Assembly (NCBI RefSeq): GCF_963678975.1 | Contig: NC_089274.1 | Span: forward strand, 19,299,633-19,363,632 | Direction of reading: 5' to 3' | Origin: Dysidea avara | Lineage: Eukaryota > Porifera > Demospongiae > Dictyoceratida > Dysideidae | Length of the DNA: 64,000 bases | Shown: piece after piece, positions 35,092 through 56,885 of the stretch | How positions within the stretch are numbered: the stretch's first letter is position 1 | How the letters are laid out: the number at the start of each line of letters is the position of its first letter | Program-made: the position numbers and the translations under genes | The notes under the pieces: generated by a model | Told to the model about the DNA's origin: nothing | Database searches by the model: none | Seen by the model: only the letters and a program-made list of their open reading frames with translations

Positions 35092-38000
35092 ATGGCCACT
35101 ATCAACTCTACGATTGAGGATCACGAAGCCCTCGACGAAACCCTAAACACAGTTACCATTGAAGGTGTCACGTTCTATCAAGTGAGTGTGTGGTACTCAT
35201 GTATACTGTGGTCTTATAGCTCAGGTCTTAGTCTGAATGTAGGTAGTTAGGCCCCTATTCGGTGATTATTAGTTTCTCATCCAGCCTTTCTAATTATTAT
35301 GATGCGGGCGGGAGGGTATTACCATTATGCCATTATTTTATAATATTAACACACTGATGTACAGACCTTGTCCAAATTGTCTTTCTTTCTTACTACAAAC
35401 ATTTCCTTTACCAGCTGATTCTACTTTTCGTGATTGCCAACTGTTTTTCGACAGTCAACTGAAAGCCTGCTTTGATGAAGTCGATAGAGCACGATTGCAA
35501 CTGACACTGCAGCAATTTGCTAAGGAAAACAACAGTTCTCCTGGTGATATATAGCCCATTGTAGCGTTCATCAACAAAAATTATAACAGTTTGGTATCAC
35601 GTGTTCTTCTGAGCATGCGCAGAGTAAATAATGGCTTACCATGCGGTAGCTTAAGATGGATGCGGGCGGTGGATGAGAAACATAGGGGCCTTAAGCCAGT
35701 TCTTTCGTCAGATCTTTTTCTATCTTTTATAGCCTCAGTAAATATTTCGAGGGGGGAATTTTCGCTGATTTTGCGGTTTTGGGGTATCAGAGAAAATTTT
35801 AAGCCTGAAAATATTTTGAAAGTGTTTGCAAATCGTCTAAAATTTTATTTTTAGCAACATTGCCAGAGATGCCAAGGTTCACAACCACTTACGGCCCTGA
35901 CCAGATGCACCACAGAGCCCCCATACGGTTTTTTAAAAAAACTTTTTTTATTTTAAAGGATAGAAGAACTGGCCCTAAATTAATGGTTATCTTATAGGAA
36001 GGCTCTGCACATAACTTACCATGCACATTCAAAGTAGCATATACAAGTTAATAGAGTAATTGTCATTTACAGGATGTAATGGTGGAATGCATATTAAGGC
36101 CAGGCAAACTTGACTACTTGTTTCTCATCCATAAAAATTTGGATTTCCATGTGGGCGGGAGGTCCTTTTTTCATTATTCATTATTAAAATACTCCAAATC
36201 AGTCTGTTACTATAAAGGCTAGCTATAAGAAGTAGCATCTACGTTTTACCACTGTTTCTGAGGTGCAAGTGACATTTGCTGTGCTGTAAAATGATAGCCA
36301 ACCTTCTTAGCATCAAAATACATGTGTACGTGATTGATAATAGCAATAATGAAATTAGATGTGGGCGGGTAAAAAGAGATGCGGGCAGGGATGAGAAACA
36401 ATTAATCAAGTTTGCCTGGCCTAACTGGTAGTTCCTCATACCACATAAACCTGATGCATCTATTATATTAGTGCAGTGGATAGCTAAACTTAGCTTCATT
36501 TATTTTTCCTCGATTCAACTGTGGTCACTTCATGTCTCATCAGTAGCTCTCAGCTTCAGATAGAACTAATCACACAATGAATGGTAACACTGCCACACAC
36601 TCTCCCATCCTTGTAAGCCCACCAAACTTGATCTAATGCCTACTTTAGTGCATTTATAATTTTAATGTTTAAAGATAGAAGTGCCAATAAGCACAATTAC
36701 TGTATTTGGTTGTAGTTACATGGACTTGGAGCTTGTAATTGTTGAAGATAGCTGAGAAGAGTATAGCCGCTCTGCAATGCGTGAGATTAGCAGTTCTGTG
36801 CATGTGAGCATGAGATTGCATGCAGATGAGTGACCCAATGAGACGCGGTATGTCTGCATTGCTCAACTTCAAAATATTTGCCCCTCGAAATATTTACACT
36901 ATATGGTATGCATTTATATCCCACCGCTTAAATTAAAACTAAAATTAGATCTGGCATTTTTTGATGACTGTTGAGTAAAAAATCTTATTCTGTTGCTCAA
37001 GTTTAGTGGTTTTCAACCAACTCAGTAGTGCAAGAAGAGTAGCAAGTGCACTCATGCCTACAATATTCTACATTTTAATGATGGTGACAGGCAAATAACA
37101 GATGACAATTAAGTGAATACTCTAGGTTTGCATATCAAAAAAATTATAGCTGGTAGAAAAAGTTAATGTGAGTGCTCTGGTGAAAAACATAACTTATAGG
37201 TTAGGTCTCAACATGACTCATTCATTGCCTAGATTCATGTGGCAAGCCTGTTTTTCTTTTGTGTTTGGATGGGAAAAGGGTCTAGTGTAGCTCCAGTAGT
37301 CATTGGCTCAGGGTAGTTGGAAAAGGCGGATAAGGTCGGACGCGGACACAGACATTTTCAAAAAGCACTTTTACATTTATATTTTTCATATCTAATGCTG
37401 CTTTTACAGCAGTCTTCGCTTCCAGACCCAGGCGTTGATAGTCATAGCGCTTATCCATTTATAAGCGCATGTGCGAAGGACTAGACCAGCACTCCACAGC
37501 ATGCCAAATACCATGTAGTGTTGTACACATGCTCTAAAGTCTAATATAGTTGTAGAGGTTAGCTTGTATGCCCCATGCAACTTAACTTAGCAGGCCAAAT
37601 CCACAATCTTACGTCTTTTAGTATAAGGCGCAGGCGCTTATACCAAGTGTTGAGGGTTTCAAGGCTACGAGATTAGGTTGGGACATGCTAGATTAATCTC
37701 TATGACTATAAATTATATTTCTAGAGCACGTATACAGCACTACATGGTCTTTAGGGTGCTAGTGTATCCTTCGCACATGCACTTATATAAGTGCTATGAC
37801 AAGATCGACGCCTGGGTCTGAAAGCAAAGACTGCTGTAAAAACAACATTAGGTATGAAAAATAACTGTTATATAAATATAAAAATGCTTTTTGAAAATGT
37901 CTGTGTCCACGTCCGTGTCCAAGTCCGACCGTATCTGCCTTTTCCAACTACCCATTGGCTCAAAACCACCACCCAGACACTCAGGAAACTGATTGGTCAA

Positions 38001-39038
38001 GATTTATAGGTAGCGGGTGCAAACAATGCTTGCATAGTAAGCTCTGACCTGTATAACTGGCCACAAGTGAGGTGTGTTCATGAAATTAAGATCTTGATCA
38101 ATCACAACTCTGACAGACTGTGCTGGCTGGATGGCAATTCCATGCATCATTTGCACCTTGTTATTTGTTATTTACTAGCCTTTAATTTGTGGCCAATATC
38201 AACCAGTTAACATTTTATCTGGAACATAAATCATGATTAGCTATTGGAGTTGCAACACAAAAGAAAACCAAGTGGTTTGGCCATGAGAGACATTCATCAG
38301 CTTTTGCAGCATACCGTATACATACAAATTTTCAAGGTACGTAATTTGCATGGATCAATTAATTCAGTGGTTTTATTTTCGAGGATTGCTCAAGAGAATA
38401 TCTATTAGAAAGCGTAGGGTTACCCTGATAATCGATACTTTTCAAGGATGAAAATTTCACAGAAAGCCAAGCAATCGCGAAATCTGTGAAAAATTACATC
38501 CCTTGAACATTTGTACTTATACAGTACATTTATAGTATCTTTACTGTAGATTGATTATGATCAAGATAATTATGATGAGACAGATTCGATTGATCCAGAT
38601 GTAGCTGAAAGGAGAAAAGAATGTGGTTGGTGGGGATATCACAGTAAGAACTCTCCTGATCGGCTGCCTTCACGTGATCTAAAAGCTGTGCTTGATGACA
38701 AGGCAAAAATCTTAGAAAATGACCCAAACTTGGATTCAACTGGTGTTTACATTTATATAAACAGAAGGAATGATAAGAAGTATATTGGAAAGGCAGCTAA
38801 ACAATCTTTGCTCCAAAGACAACAGCAGCATTTGAGATCTGCTACACATTCAAAGGGCCAAGTTGGAAAGTTTGACCGAACCCTTTCCAAACAACTTGAA
38901 GCAGATGGTTGGGATTTCATTGCAATACCATTTTCAGATCCAGAGAAAATAGATGAAGTAGAGAGAAATCTGGTCCTTCTATATAAAACCTATCAGGATA
39001 AGTGTGGATACAATACCCAAATCCCTGGAGGACGATAA
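35092..39038 (+). CDS. GIY-YIG domain protein, copy 3
   Basis: Exon 1 35092-35181 and exon 2 38550-39038 join in phase 0 (donor CAA|gtgagt, acceptor ctgtag); 192 residues. Exon 1 ends TIEGVTFYQ, matching VIDGVTVYR of copies 1 and 2, and the junction falls at the same place. Exon 2 has the GWWG block and the best GIY-YIG core of the three: GVYIY, KYIGKA with a true YIG, an arginine in LLQRQQQH, a glutamate in DEVERNLV and GYN near the end. The intron is 3.4 kb and holds two Harbinger-like MITEs and a foldback element. It is more divergent from copies 1 and 2 than they are from each other. A working nuclease is possible; the target is unknown. Confidence 0.75.
35250..35690. mobile_element. Harbinger/Tourist-like MITE, copy C
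   Basis: Ends GGCCCCTAT and ATAGGGGCC, flanked by TTA on both sides (35247-35249 and 35691-35693). Shares GTTTCTCATCC and GATGCGGGCGG subterminal blocks with copies A and B. It encloses an open stretch (35400-35554) after an acceptor-like ctttaccag; that stretch does not fit the phase of the host gene. Confidence 0.75.
36098..36421. mobile_element. Harbinger/Tourist-like MITE, copy A
   Basis: Ends GGCCAGGCAAACTTGA and the inverse, flanked by TAA on both sides (36095-36097 and 36422-36424). 324 bp. Internal sequence is an inverted relative of copy B, including the ATAGCAATAATGAAATTAGA block. Confidence 0.8.
37311..37953. mobile_element. foldback element with 9-bp target duplication (MULE-like)
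   Basis: Ends GGGTAGTTGGAAAAGGCGGA and the inverse, with arms of about 220 bp. It is flanked by a perfect ATTGGCTCA repeat (37302-37310 and 37954-37962). Long terminal repeats plus 9-bp duplication fit Mutator-like non-autonomous elements. It lies in the intron of GIY-YIG copy 3. Confidence 0.85.
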
Positions 39039-40544
39039 AATAACAGGACAACATTACAAATAGTTGTTTTGTTTTCGGGTCATACATATAGTGCATATTT
39101 AGTTTTGTAAGGGTGTATGATAACATTGAAACCTGAAAATGCAAAATATGATAATTGTGTATCTGCTGCTCACTTCACACATATATACTATCAAGGTGCA
39201 CAGACAGCAAGTGCACCCCCCCTCGCTCTTTACCCATTACAACCATTTGCAATACTTGAATCAAAGCAACTGCATGGACTCCAAAAGGAAGGAAGGGGGA
39301 GATGTGTTTACTTCCCACCCTCAAACCATAGAAATAGGATGAAGACGCTCTAATGGAGCATTCAAATACTCTAACAGAGCAGTCACTGTATGCAATTATA
39401 GAAATTCTTTAGATGTTTCCCATTAACAAACATTATCTAGGAGGCTATACAAGTGCCCATGGAATTAAATGCTAGTTGTTATACATGTGGCTGTCCATAA
39501 CCATATGACACAAATTATGAATATCCAAATCTTTAATAAGTATCATGCTTGCATGACTAATATGTTTGTGGAGATATTCACAATCAGTGTAGCTTTTAAA
39601 TGGACAGTGTATAGGCTTAGTCAAAATAATCAGTACATTTTGGTCCTATATGAAGGTAAAGGCACTGCCTGTATACCAAATCAGCACAAAATGAGTCGCA
39701 TAGAATCAAATAAGCTAGTATTGATAGAATTGGCATTTGCAACAAAAACATATTTCAATTTGCTGTTTAAGATCTATACACTTGAATAATGCCATGCATG
39801 CTTTATTGCATGGAATGGGTAAAGTCTGAATTGAAGTACAGTGGTTCCCTCCAGCTATAACGGACACTTTGGAACTAAAATATCATGCATAATCCATATG
39901 CAGCAAAATTGCCAGCTGTAACAGAAGTTTAGGCCTACATTTATATACTCTTTCATAGGTAAACATGTACTTGTTACCACTAAAATCTTATAGAGAATTT
40001 TTCTGTTGCATTTGCATCTGTACTTAATTCAGGGAATTGTTTTAAATATTTTGTACAGTACCATGCACCTTTGAGACATCTATATAGTTATGAACTGGCA
40101 ATGCATGGATTGCATGATGTTATAGCACTATATAGAGTATCAGTAGAAATCTGCATTTATCTTTCTCAACTTCTGTTGATCAAGAATAGAGGTCCCCATC
40201 CAACATCACTATATACATTCAAACATATCATAGTATAGGATGTATGGCAAATACCTAACTTAACCAATGCAATATGTCGGAATCAAGGAACTTGAAGAGG
40301 TCCTTTCATTTGTTTCTTTTTATTTTCTGTGGCTCTGGAGACATGGTAGAACCATTAAACCATTGACAGTGTCTTAACCCCATAAATAATCTTCACACAA
40401 CCATATAGCTATTACTGAGTAAAAAGCACAAAAGCTATTAACTGATAATGTTTAACCAATAGCTCAAGATTGGATAGACCCGACCCGTATTACAGCAAAA
40501 AGTGTTTGTGAGATCATTTTAATCTCTACCTTAAGGATGCTCTG
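39039..40544. other. no supported gene
   Basis: Non-coding. An inverted CTCTAATAGAGCA motif pair lies at 39347-39385 and a lone CAGTGGTTCCC end at 39839. The open frame at 39469-39789 (106 codons) has no recognisable motif. Confidence 0.35.
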
Positions 40545-40884
40545 CAGGGGCGGATCCAGGAGATGGAAAGGGGAGGGGTACAAGTTGTAGGTGGTTGGAG
40601 AGAGCCAGATTCTCTTGTTAGTTGCTGCATTTTTGAAGCAGCAAATAATCACCCTTTAGTAGTGTCTTACTTTAGCCATTTTGGGCCTTTGCAGATGGTT
40701 GTGAAATATTAAAAGCTCTGAATGTCTTAATCAACAGGAAAATGTCCATATTTTCATAAGTCTTATAACTGATCTTGGCCTGAAATAAAGTTTAGTAATT
40801 TAATTTTTAATCAGAAGTATAGCTGACTCCTCTACAAGGTGGGGGGGAATTTTCCCCAAATGCCCCATCCTGGATCTGCCATTG
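40545..40884. mobile_element. CAGNGGCGG-family element
   Basis: Begins CAGGGGCGGATCCAGGA and ends TCCTGGATCTGCCATTG. GCTCTG occurs just outside the left end and at the right end, a likely trace of the target duplication. No coding capacity. Confidence 0.6.
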
Positions 40885-41610
40885 CTCTGTACAGTTCATG
40901 TATGGCTCCCATGAAATTACCATAACTTACAAATGGTTTGGGCAAATATACTGTACTTTCTTACTGGATATAAGCTAACACTAGAACACACTTTAGTCCA
41001 AACCCAATTGCTAATTTGCTGCAGAATGCGAGTTATAATTTTTCCCTTTAAATTAGAACTAGTCTTACAGTATACATACTAGAGCCTTGATACTTTCATG
41101 ATACACTATACAAAACAGTACAAACTTCCAGTTTGATACTGCCACCAATCTTGCTTTTCACTTCCATGCTATTTGTCACCCAAAGTTGCTATCAAAAAAC
41201 CGCAAACACTCTTTTTTAGCAAAATTACTACAGTAACTAATCCAAAATTTTCATGCCTTTTGGGTGAAAAATTATAGACTAGTTCTATTTTAAACATAAG
41301 GGTGTAGAATGGCAAGGGTATACCTGTTGCCTAATACACAGGTGCTAAAAATTCAGTAATAAGCCACAGGCTAATTAACGTCCATAATATTTGCATCAGC
41401 ATAAAAGAGATAACCTGTTTCGCCATGTGACTTGGGAAGCCTTACGCAAACTGTACATAGCATCCTTAAATATATAGTTTTGTATCAAGTTGACTTGATC
41501 AGAAAAGAAAGGATTTAATTTGTTCTTTGCATGAGTCCACTTATTATATCACTAATGATTCCTATTATCTTCTAATTTCTCCTACTTTATATTTTATTGT
41601 TTAAATTTGT

Positions 41611-42279
41611 CAGGGGCGGATCCTTGCAGGATATTGCTGGGAGGGGGGGCACACAGGTAGAAGTCACTCCACAGTGTGCAAAGCACTGAAATTCACTGAA
41701 AGTTGTTGATAATTCAACATTGGAAGTATGAATGTTAATAGTATAGTTGAGTTAAAAACCAGAATTAATATAATGCAAAGGTCTAGGCTGCTCCCTAAGG
41801 AAATTAACATTCTGATGTTGGCAATTTTGACTAAAATATGTAATTAATGTTTATGAAAATGCTGAATGCTACTAAGCTGGTATATGGTAGCTATAAACTC
41901 TATAAGGAAACTGAAAAATTGACCTTTTGAGAATAATTTTGTACTAATTTTGGCTAAAATTAAGCTGAAACATATAATGCATTTTATTGAATGTTCAAAT
42001 CAAATCAACAAAACAGAATTAGCATAAGGTCCCCTGCACAAGCATCATAAACATGTGTGTAGTTGCATGATTTTTCATCTCCAGAGTAAACACTATAGGG
42101 TGTGATAGAGTCAGTAACTCAACTTAGAACAGGTGCTTTAGTTGCTTAAAATGACAAACAGTGCTTTATAATTATGTTACTGTTGACCGTTTTATTAGAA
42201 TAAATGACTGTTCTATTAGACTATCTTGATTTCTAAATGTAGAGGGTGCTCAATCCACCTATTTCCCCTTGTGCTATGC
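41611..42279. mobile_element. solo CAGGGGCGGATCC end and following non-coding DNA
   Basis: A left terminus of the CAGNGGCGG family (41611-41655) has no matching right end before the next element. The remainder is AT-rich and non-coding, with the TTAGACTATCTTGAT motif at about 42213. Confidence 0.4.
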
Positions 42280-42797
42280 CAGGGGCGGTGGAGCAGGCCA
42301 AAGAGTGAGGGGGCCAGGCCAGCTGTGAGTTGAAGACCAAAAAAAAAAAAAAAAAAGGTCACAGCCTGCTAACAATAGCTGCTCTCCACCAATTATATCT
42401 CCTTATTTATAACTACACATGCGTAGCTAAGTAATTTACTACACTGCTTCTCTGAATACTGTGACTGCTCTATTATGTATATAGTTAAGTAACTTATCGT
42501 AATTGTATATATTTTTATAGTTTATTATTGTAATTGTACATACGTATATATAATTAAGTAACTTGTCGTAATTGTACATACTTATATAGTTAAGTAACTA
42601 ATTGAAATTGTACACATGTAATTGCACATCAACATTATACCCCTGGAGGGTCCTGCTGATTAACAATAAATAATAAATAATTAGAGTATTCAGATCCTGA
42701 CTGTTCTATTAGAGTATCTCGATCTTTTCTTACAAACAGTGTTCCAAAAAAGTTGGGGGGCCATGGCCCCCCTGGCCCCCCGTCTCCACCGCCTATG
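42280..42797. mobile_element. hAT-like CAGNGGCGG-family element (518 bp)
   Basis: Begins CAGGGGCGGTGGAG and ends CTCCACCGCCTATG. It is flanked by TGCTATGC (42272-42279) and TGCTATGT (42798-42805), a 7-of-8 direct repeat of hAT length. The interior has GACTGCTCTATTA and TCTATTAGAGTATCTCGATC copies near both ends. Confidence 0.75.
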
Positions 42798-42828
42798 TGC
42801 TATGTCTATATGGGTAACCAGTGGCGGA

Positions 42829-43347
42829 TCCAGATGGGTTTCTGGGGTTTCGATTTAGCTCAGTGATAGTCTAAATACATAAACATTGTTGTACTGACAT
42901 TTTGTCATAGTAAACAACTATATACCACCATAGATAATATACACCCCTGGGGGTGTATATTATCTATGATACCACTGTATTTCAGTAGCATGCATGCAGC
43001 TGCACTTAACTAACACCATTCATAGCTATTAAACCCTCAGCAACACTTCACTTTTCATCCCCCACTGCATTAAAAACGATCGATATACTCTAATAGAGCA
43101 GTCAAGTAATTACTCTAATAGAACAATCAAAGCTATGCAGCTTATATAGTTATCATCTTTGCCTAGATAGCTATAGTATTCACAGTTTAAAGCAATGGGT
43201 TTATTGTAATTGCTAACTACAAGTAGCCTAAAATCCAATTCCAGAGCTTCTAAAATCTCAAAATTTTCTGGAGAAATGTTATCAGATTCCTTATTCAGCT
43301 ATACCAACTTTCAGAAACCCCCTTTTAAAAACCTAGATCCGCCACAG
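42829..43347. mobile_element. CAGNGGCGG-family element
   Basis: Begins CAGTGGCGGATCCAGATGGG and ends TAGATCCGCCACAG, with GTTTCTGGGG paired to inverted AGAAACCCCC inside. It carries CTCTAATAGAGCAGTC copies at 43088-43130 and encloses the 40-bp palindrome at 42929. Confidence 0.65.
42929..42968. repeat. 40-bp perfect palindrome, 19-2-19
   Basis: The arm CATAGATAATATACACCCC, centre TG, and exact inverse. Same geometry and same seven end bases as 12250-12289, yet eight inner arm positions differ, all compensated. Confidence 0.85.
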
Positions 43348-44619
43348 GTAATAGTTTGCTAGAGCAGATTTATTATATTATATCATAAACTGCATAAAAA
43401 ATGTTTGAATTATGTCTGAGGTGCCTAGCTATGTTCAATGAGCAACACTATATAAAAAATCTGAAAGGGGGGTTACTCCCCCTCCCCCACCGATCTACCC
43501 CTGTTTGTAACATATATAGTTTACTAATTATCATTATTACTAACACTGAACCAAAGGAAAAAAATGGCACCAGACTGATATGTATGAGAAAAAATATGGC
43601 TATAAAATGATGCACCCCCATACTAGCTACTAAATAAGGAGTTGCCATATAGTTTTTGGGTATTTATATGCTCTGCCATTACCAGCTATACACATGGAAT
43701 CATGCATGATATGAAACTTGCCTAGCTTATTTCACCTGTTGCTTGCACTACAACTGAAAAGAAATGGGATGGAGGAAGGGTATAGTAGCTAAGTCCCTTG
43801 ATACGTGCACTGTGTACAAGCTGTATATAGTACACATATATAGTACACCAAAAGGCACAATGTAGGGCTAAAGTTGGCATTGAGCTGAATCCTGAAAACA
43901 TGCATTTAATAATGGAATTACACAAGTTCCTGAAATTTGGTTCAATTGTAGTGCTGCTTGACCCCACTAAATATATTTTAAAATCTTTTAGCAAAGGTTT
44001 ACTTCAACACCTAAAAACAATTCTTCATTAAATTATGCTTTATTAGGCCTCTGGAGACTACAGCATGGTAAAACTCTTGGTGAAATAGTGTCTGCCAGTT
44101 GTTGGATGTAGTGGAATGACTGAATTAGTGAATACTGCCTATTGATGGTCACATTAGATGAGTCAGTCTCATGTAATGGTATAGCTAGTTATGGTGTTAC
44201 AAGATGGTCGTCACGCAGTACAATTCTTTCCTGTTAGTGATACCACATGAAAAATAGCCAATAGGATGATTTGTTCAAATATGAAATGTGTCTGCCCGCC
44301 TATCATTGGTTGATTTTCACATAGTATAATTGAGTGCAGCTGACAACAGATGCACAATCCACTGTATAATTGTATAAGTGGGTACCCCCCACACATCCTC
44401 CCTCCAAAACTAAACGATACTATAATTATTTTCCTCAGTATAGATAGTATCATTCTGTCCATATGGAGCTTGAAGATATAGACTTGATGCTGTTTGTATT
44501 TGTATTTTGAGGATAAAGGCTTGTGCCTGTACATCAATAAACAGATTTTGTACTTATAACTATACTAATTATTATGTAAAATCAAATAAGCAATTACTGT
44601 GGTGTATGTCCAGCTGTGA
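43348..44619. other. no supported gene
   Basis: Non-coding. CCCCACCGATCTACCCCTGT at 43484-43503 looks like a further transposon end. The open frames at 43722-43994 and 44211-44537 lack motifs. Confidence 0.35.
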
Positions 44620-45010
44620 TTTAAAAATCATTAACAGAGGGAGAATTAACAATAAATTGGGGTAATAAATTCCAGTCATTGATTATAGTATGTTACTATA
44701 AAATTTAGATCTTGTTTGTGATGTTTGAATAATTTCTTTGTGTGACCTCTTGTTGCAGTAGAAGTGGGTGAAAGGCGGCCAAACTCAAGCTATTTATTGT
44801 TATAAATGATTAACTATGTCATAGTTGCCTTTGAGAATTTGGTACAAGTATCTGCACCCCTCGTCTATGGTGTTGTAAAGATGGTAGGTTTAGATGTCTT
44901 AATCTGTCGTAATGTATGATAAATGCCTGATAGATGGAATCATTTTGTTTGCTTTACGCTGTCTTTCAAGTTTTTGATTGTCAGTTTTATTTATTTATTT
45001 TTTAATCTTA
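44620..45010 (-). mobile_element. LINE fragment, 3' end
   Basis: The minus strand reads RLRHLNLPSL, then KRSHKEIIQT, then INDWNLLPQFIVNSPS and a stop, in shifting frames. These are C-terminal LINE ORF2 blocks. Confidence 0.65.
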
Positions 45011-45539
45011 AGAACTTAATTTTGTTGCTTCAGTGCTGGCCAGCCGAAGAACCAATTTTTAAATTAAGCTTTGCCAAAAATTGGCTCCACTCATGATATG
45101 CATTAAGCAAACATGTGCTCCATTATGATATTTGGTCCATTAATTAAATTGTTTAAATTTCTCTATAATTATGTTAATGAACTGCCATCACTTGTCTACT
45201 GATGTTTGCAGATGATATGCAAGCTCTATTGTACTATCTGTTCTTCTGAAGACTGCATGTCTTATAAAATATCTTGCTTGGCTGGTCAAAACATTGGTCA
45301 TTATCTTTTAATATTTTAAAATGCAAGATTTTACATATTGGCAATACTCAATACACCAGCAATTATACTATAACAGGAATCTAACTGGAGCTATTAGATA
45401 GCATTCGAAATGTCTTGGCATACACACATTCACACAGACACAGTATAGTTTAAAAGGCTATTAAAAACTCTTAATTGTTGAATATAACACTACCACTCAC
45501 TATTTTTCTCTTCTGGTGTGGGGCACTTCACTATATATA

Positions 45540-46030
45540 TTCAATCATTATGAAGATTCAAGAGGATGCAGTGCGTCTTTGCCGTAAGAATTTGCACAAG
45601 TAGTTAGCACTACCAGCATCTTCAGTGGCTTCCACTGGACTCTTTCATGATCGTTCGTTATGCTCAATGCATTGCCAGTTTTGTGGAATGTAGTGTATAG
45701 GTACCATGCACTGCAACTACCTATTCTGTTTGGTAGGCATCACCATCATGAGCATGTTCTATCTTTGCTAATCTGCCTAGGTAGTTAACATTTTCATAAA
45801 GACATTCAGTTTTTGTTACAGGACCTCACAATGGTACAACGATTTACCTAATGATGAGAATAATTTTACTGTTGTTATTAATGCTGGACAGTCGTTCTTT
45901 TCTGTATTCATGTGATTTGTTCAATCCGCATCTTTGTAATTTAGCTATACCATAACTTTGTTGTTACATTTTTTTGTCACAGTGCTATTTGTGTTCATGT
46001 ATTTGTTTTGTATCCATGTGTAGTTTTGTA
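45540..46030 (+). mobile_element. possible LINE 3' end (weak)
   Basis: RTSQWYNDLPNDENNF near 45820-45870, ending in a stop soon after, resembles the W-N-LP C terminus of LINE ORFs. Upstream frames are broken. It lies just before the TRAPPC9 promoter. Confidence 0.25.
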
Positions 46031-46135
46031 CTTGTTATAATAGGCTAGCTGGAATCAACGGACGCCGCTATGGCTTGGATTAACTGAAACGATGAAAGGT
46101 TTATTTGATTGTGGGGTTCGGTTTAGAGGTGCAAT

Positions 46136-56249
<10,114 letters not shown>

Positions 56250-56327
56250 CAAGCCTCACATGATTTACCCTTGTCCTCCTATGATTTAAATATATCTAGA
56301 AATAACAGAATTGGGATTTTAATTATT

Positions 56328-56333
56328 TTTATT
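56328..56333 (-). terminator. AATAAA polyadenylation signal of POLR3K
   Basis: The minus strand reads AATAAA 97 bp past the POLR3K stop, within the 180-bp gap to the TRAPPC9 stop. The 3' ends of the two convergent genes must overlap or abut. Confidence 0.55.
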
Positions 56334-56429
56334 GATTGAAACAATTTTTAATGTGACATGTACAGTATATTATTAACAGTAATTCTCCCCACGATCCAGC
56401 ACCTCATTAATATGTTGATGTCAGTTAGT

Positions 56430-56854
56430 CTACTCTTTCCATCGGTGTCCACACTCTGGTTTACAACACTTGTAGAAGATGGTCATGGGCTCATCAGCAG
56501 ATCTGGTCTGTATTTGTAAGAAATACGCTCTGTGGTGTTCACATTTGGGACAAGTTTCTAAAAAGTAGTGAGTAAATTATAGCGTTAATCTTAAACACTA
56601 CCTTCAGTAGAGTCGACATTTTTCCAAGCATCCTGACCTCCCAATATGTCGTCCACTTTCTTTAACGCGGGGAACTTGTAGGATACCACCTGTAAATGTG
56701 GAAATACCTCAGTTGCTCCACAAATAATCACTCTTGCGTTTACCGTTCTTTCAATGTTCTGTACGTAAGGACACGTGTTACACGCGAACCTATAACAACG
56801 GGGCCCTTCCTCCACCACAAGTAGATTACCACATGTTGGGCAAAACAGAAACAT
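56430..56854 (-). CDS. POLR3K: RNA polymerase III subunit RPC10 (C11)
   Basis: Exons 56854-56744, 56689-56602, 56557-56430, with introns of 54 and 44 bp; 108 residues, the same length as human POLR3K. The subunit drives RNA cleavage and termination by pol III in the nucleus. The N-terminal zinc ribbon has C5-x2-C8 and C25-x2-C28 ([18 protein letters not shown]). The C-terminal TFIIS-like ribbon has TCPKCEH, the acidic hairpin [10 protein letters not shown] with the D-E pair used for cleavage, and YKCC-x4-CGHRW. Intron 1 is a multiple of three and stop-free, so retained transcripts would insert 18 residues before VVSYKFPAL. The start codon is only 31 bp from the ACOT7 start on the other strand. 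Confidence 0.97.
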
Positions 56855-56885
56855 CACCGAGTAGCTCGCTCGATCTGCTCCGACT
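56855..56885. promoter_or_regulatory. 31-bp divergent gap between POLR3K and ACOT7 starts
   Basis: Both start codons face outward from this 31-bp gap. If the upstream ACOT7 start is used, each gene's transcript must begin inside or beyond the other's coding exon. If ACOT7 starts at 57171, the shared promoter is about 316 bp. Confidence 0.5.

Noticed and set aside
35327-35554. Middle exon of GIY-YIG copy 3
   Set aside because: Its acceptor is in the wrong phase for the 35181 donor, and it lies inside a MITE; the two-exon model matches copies 1 and 2.
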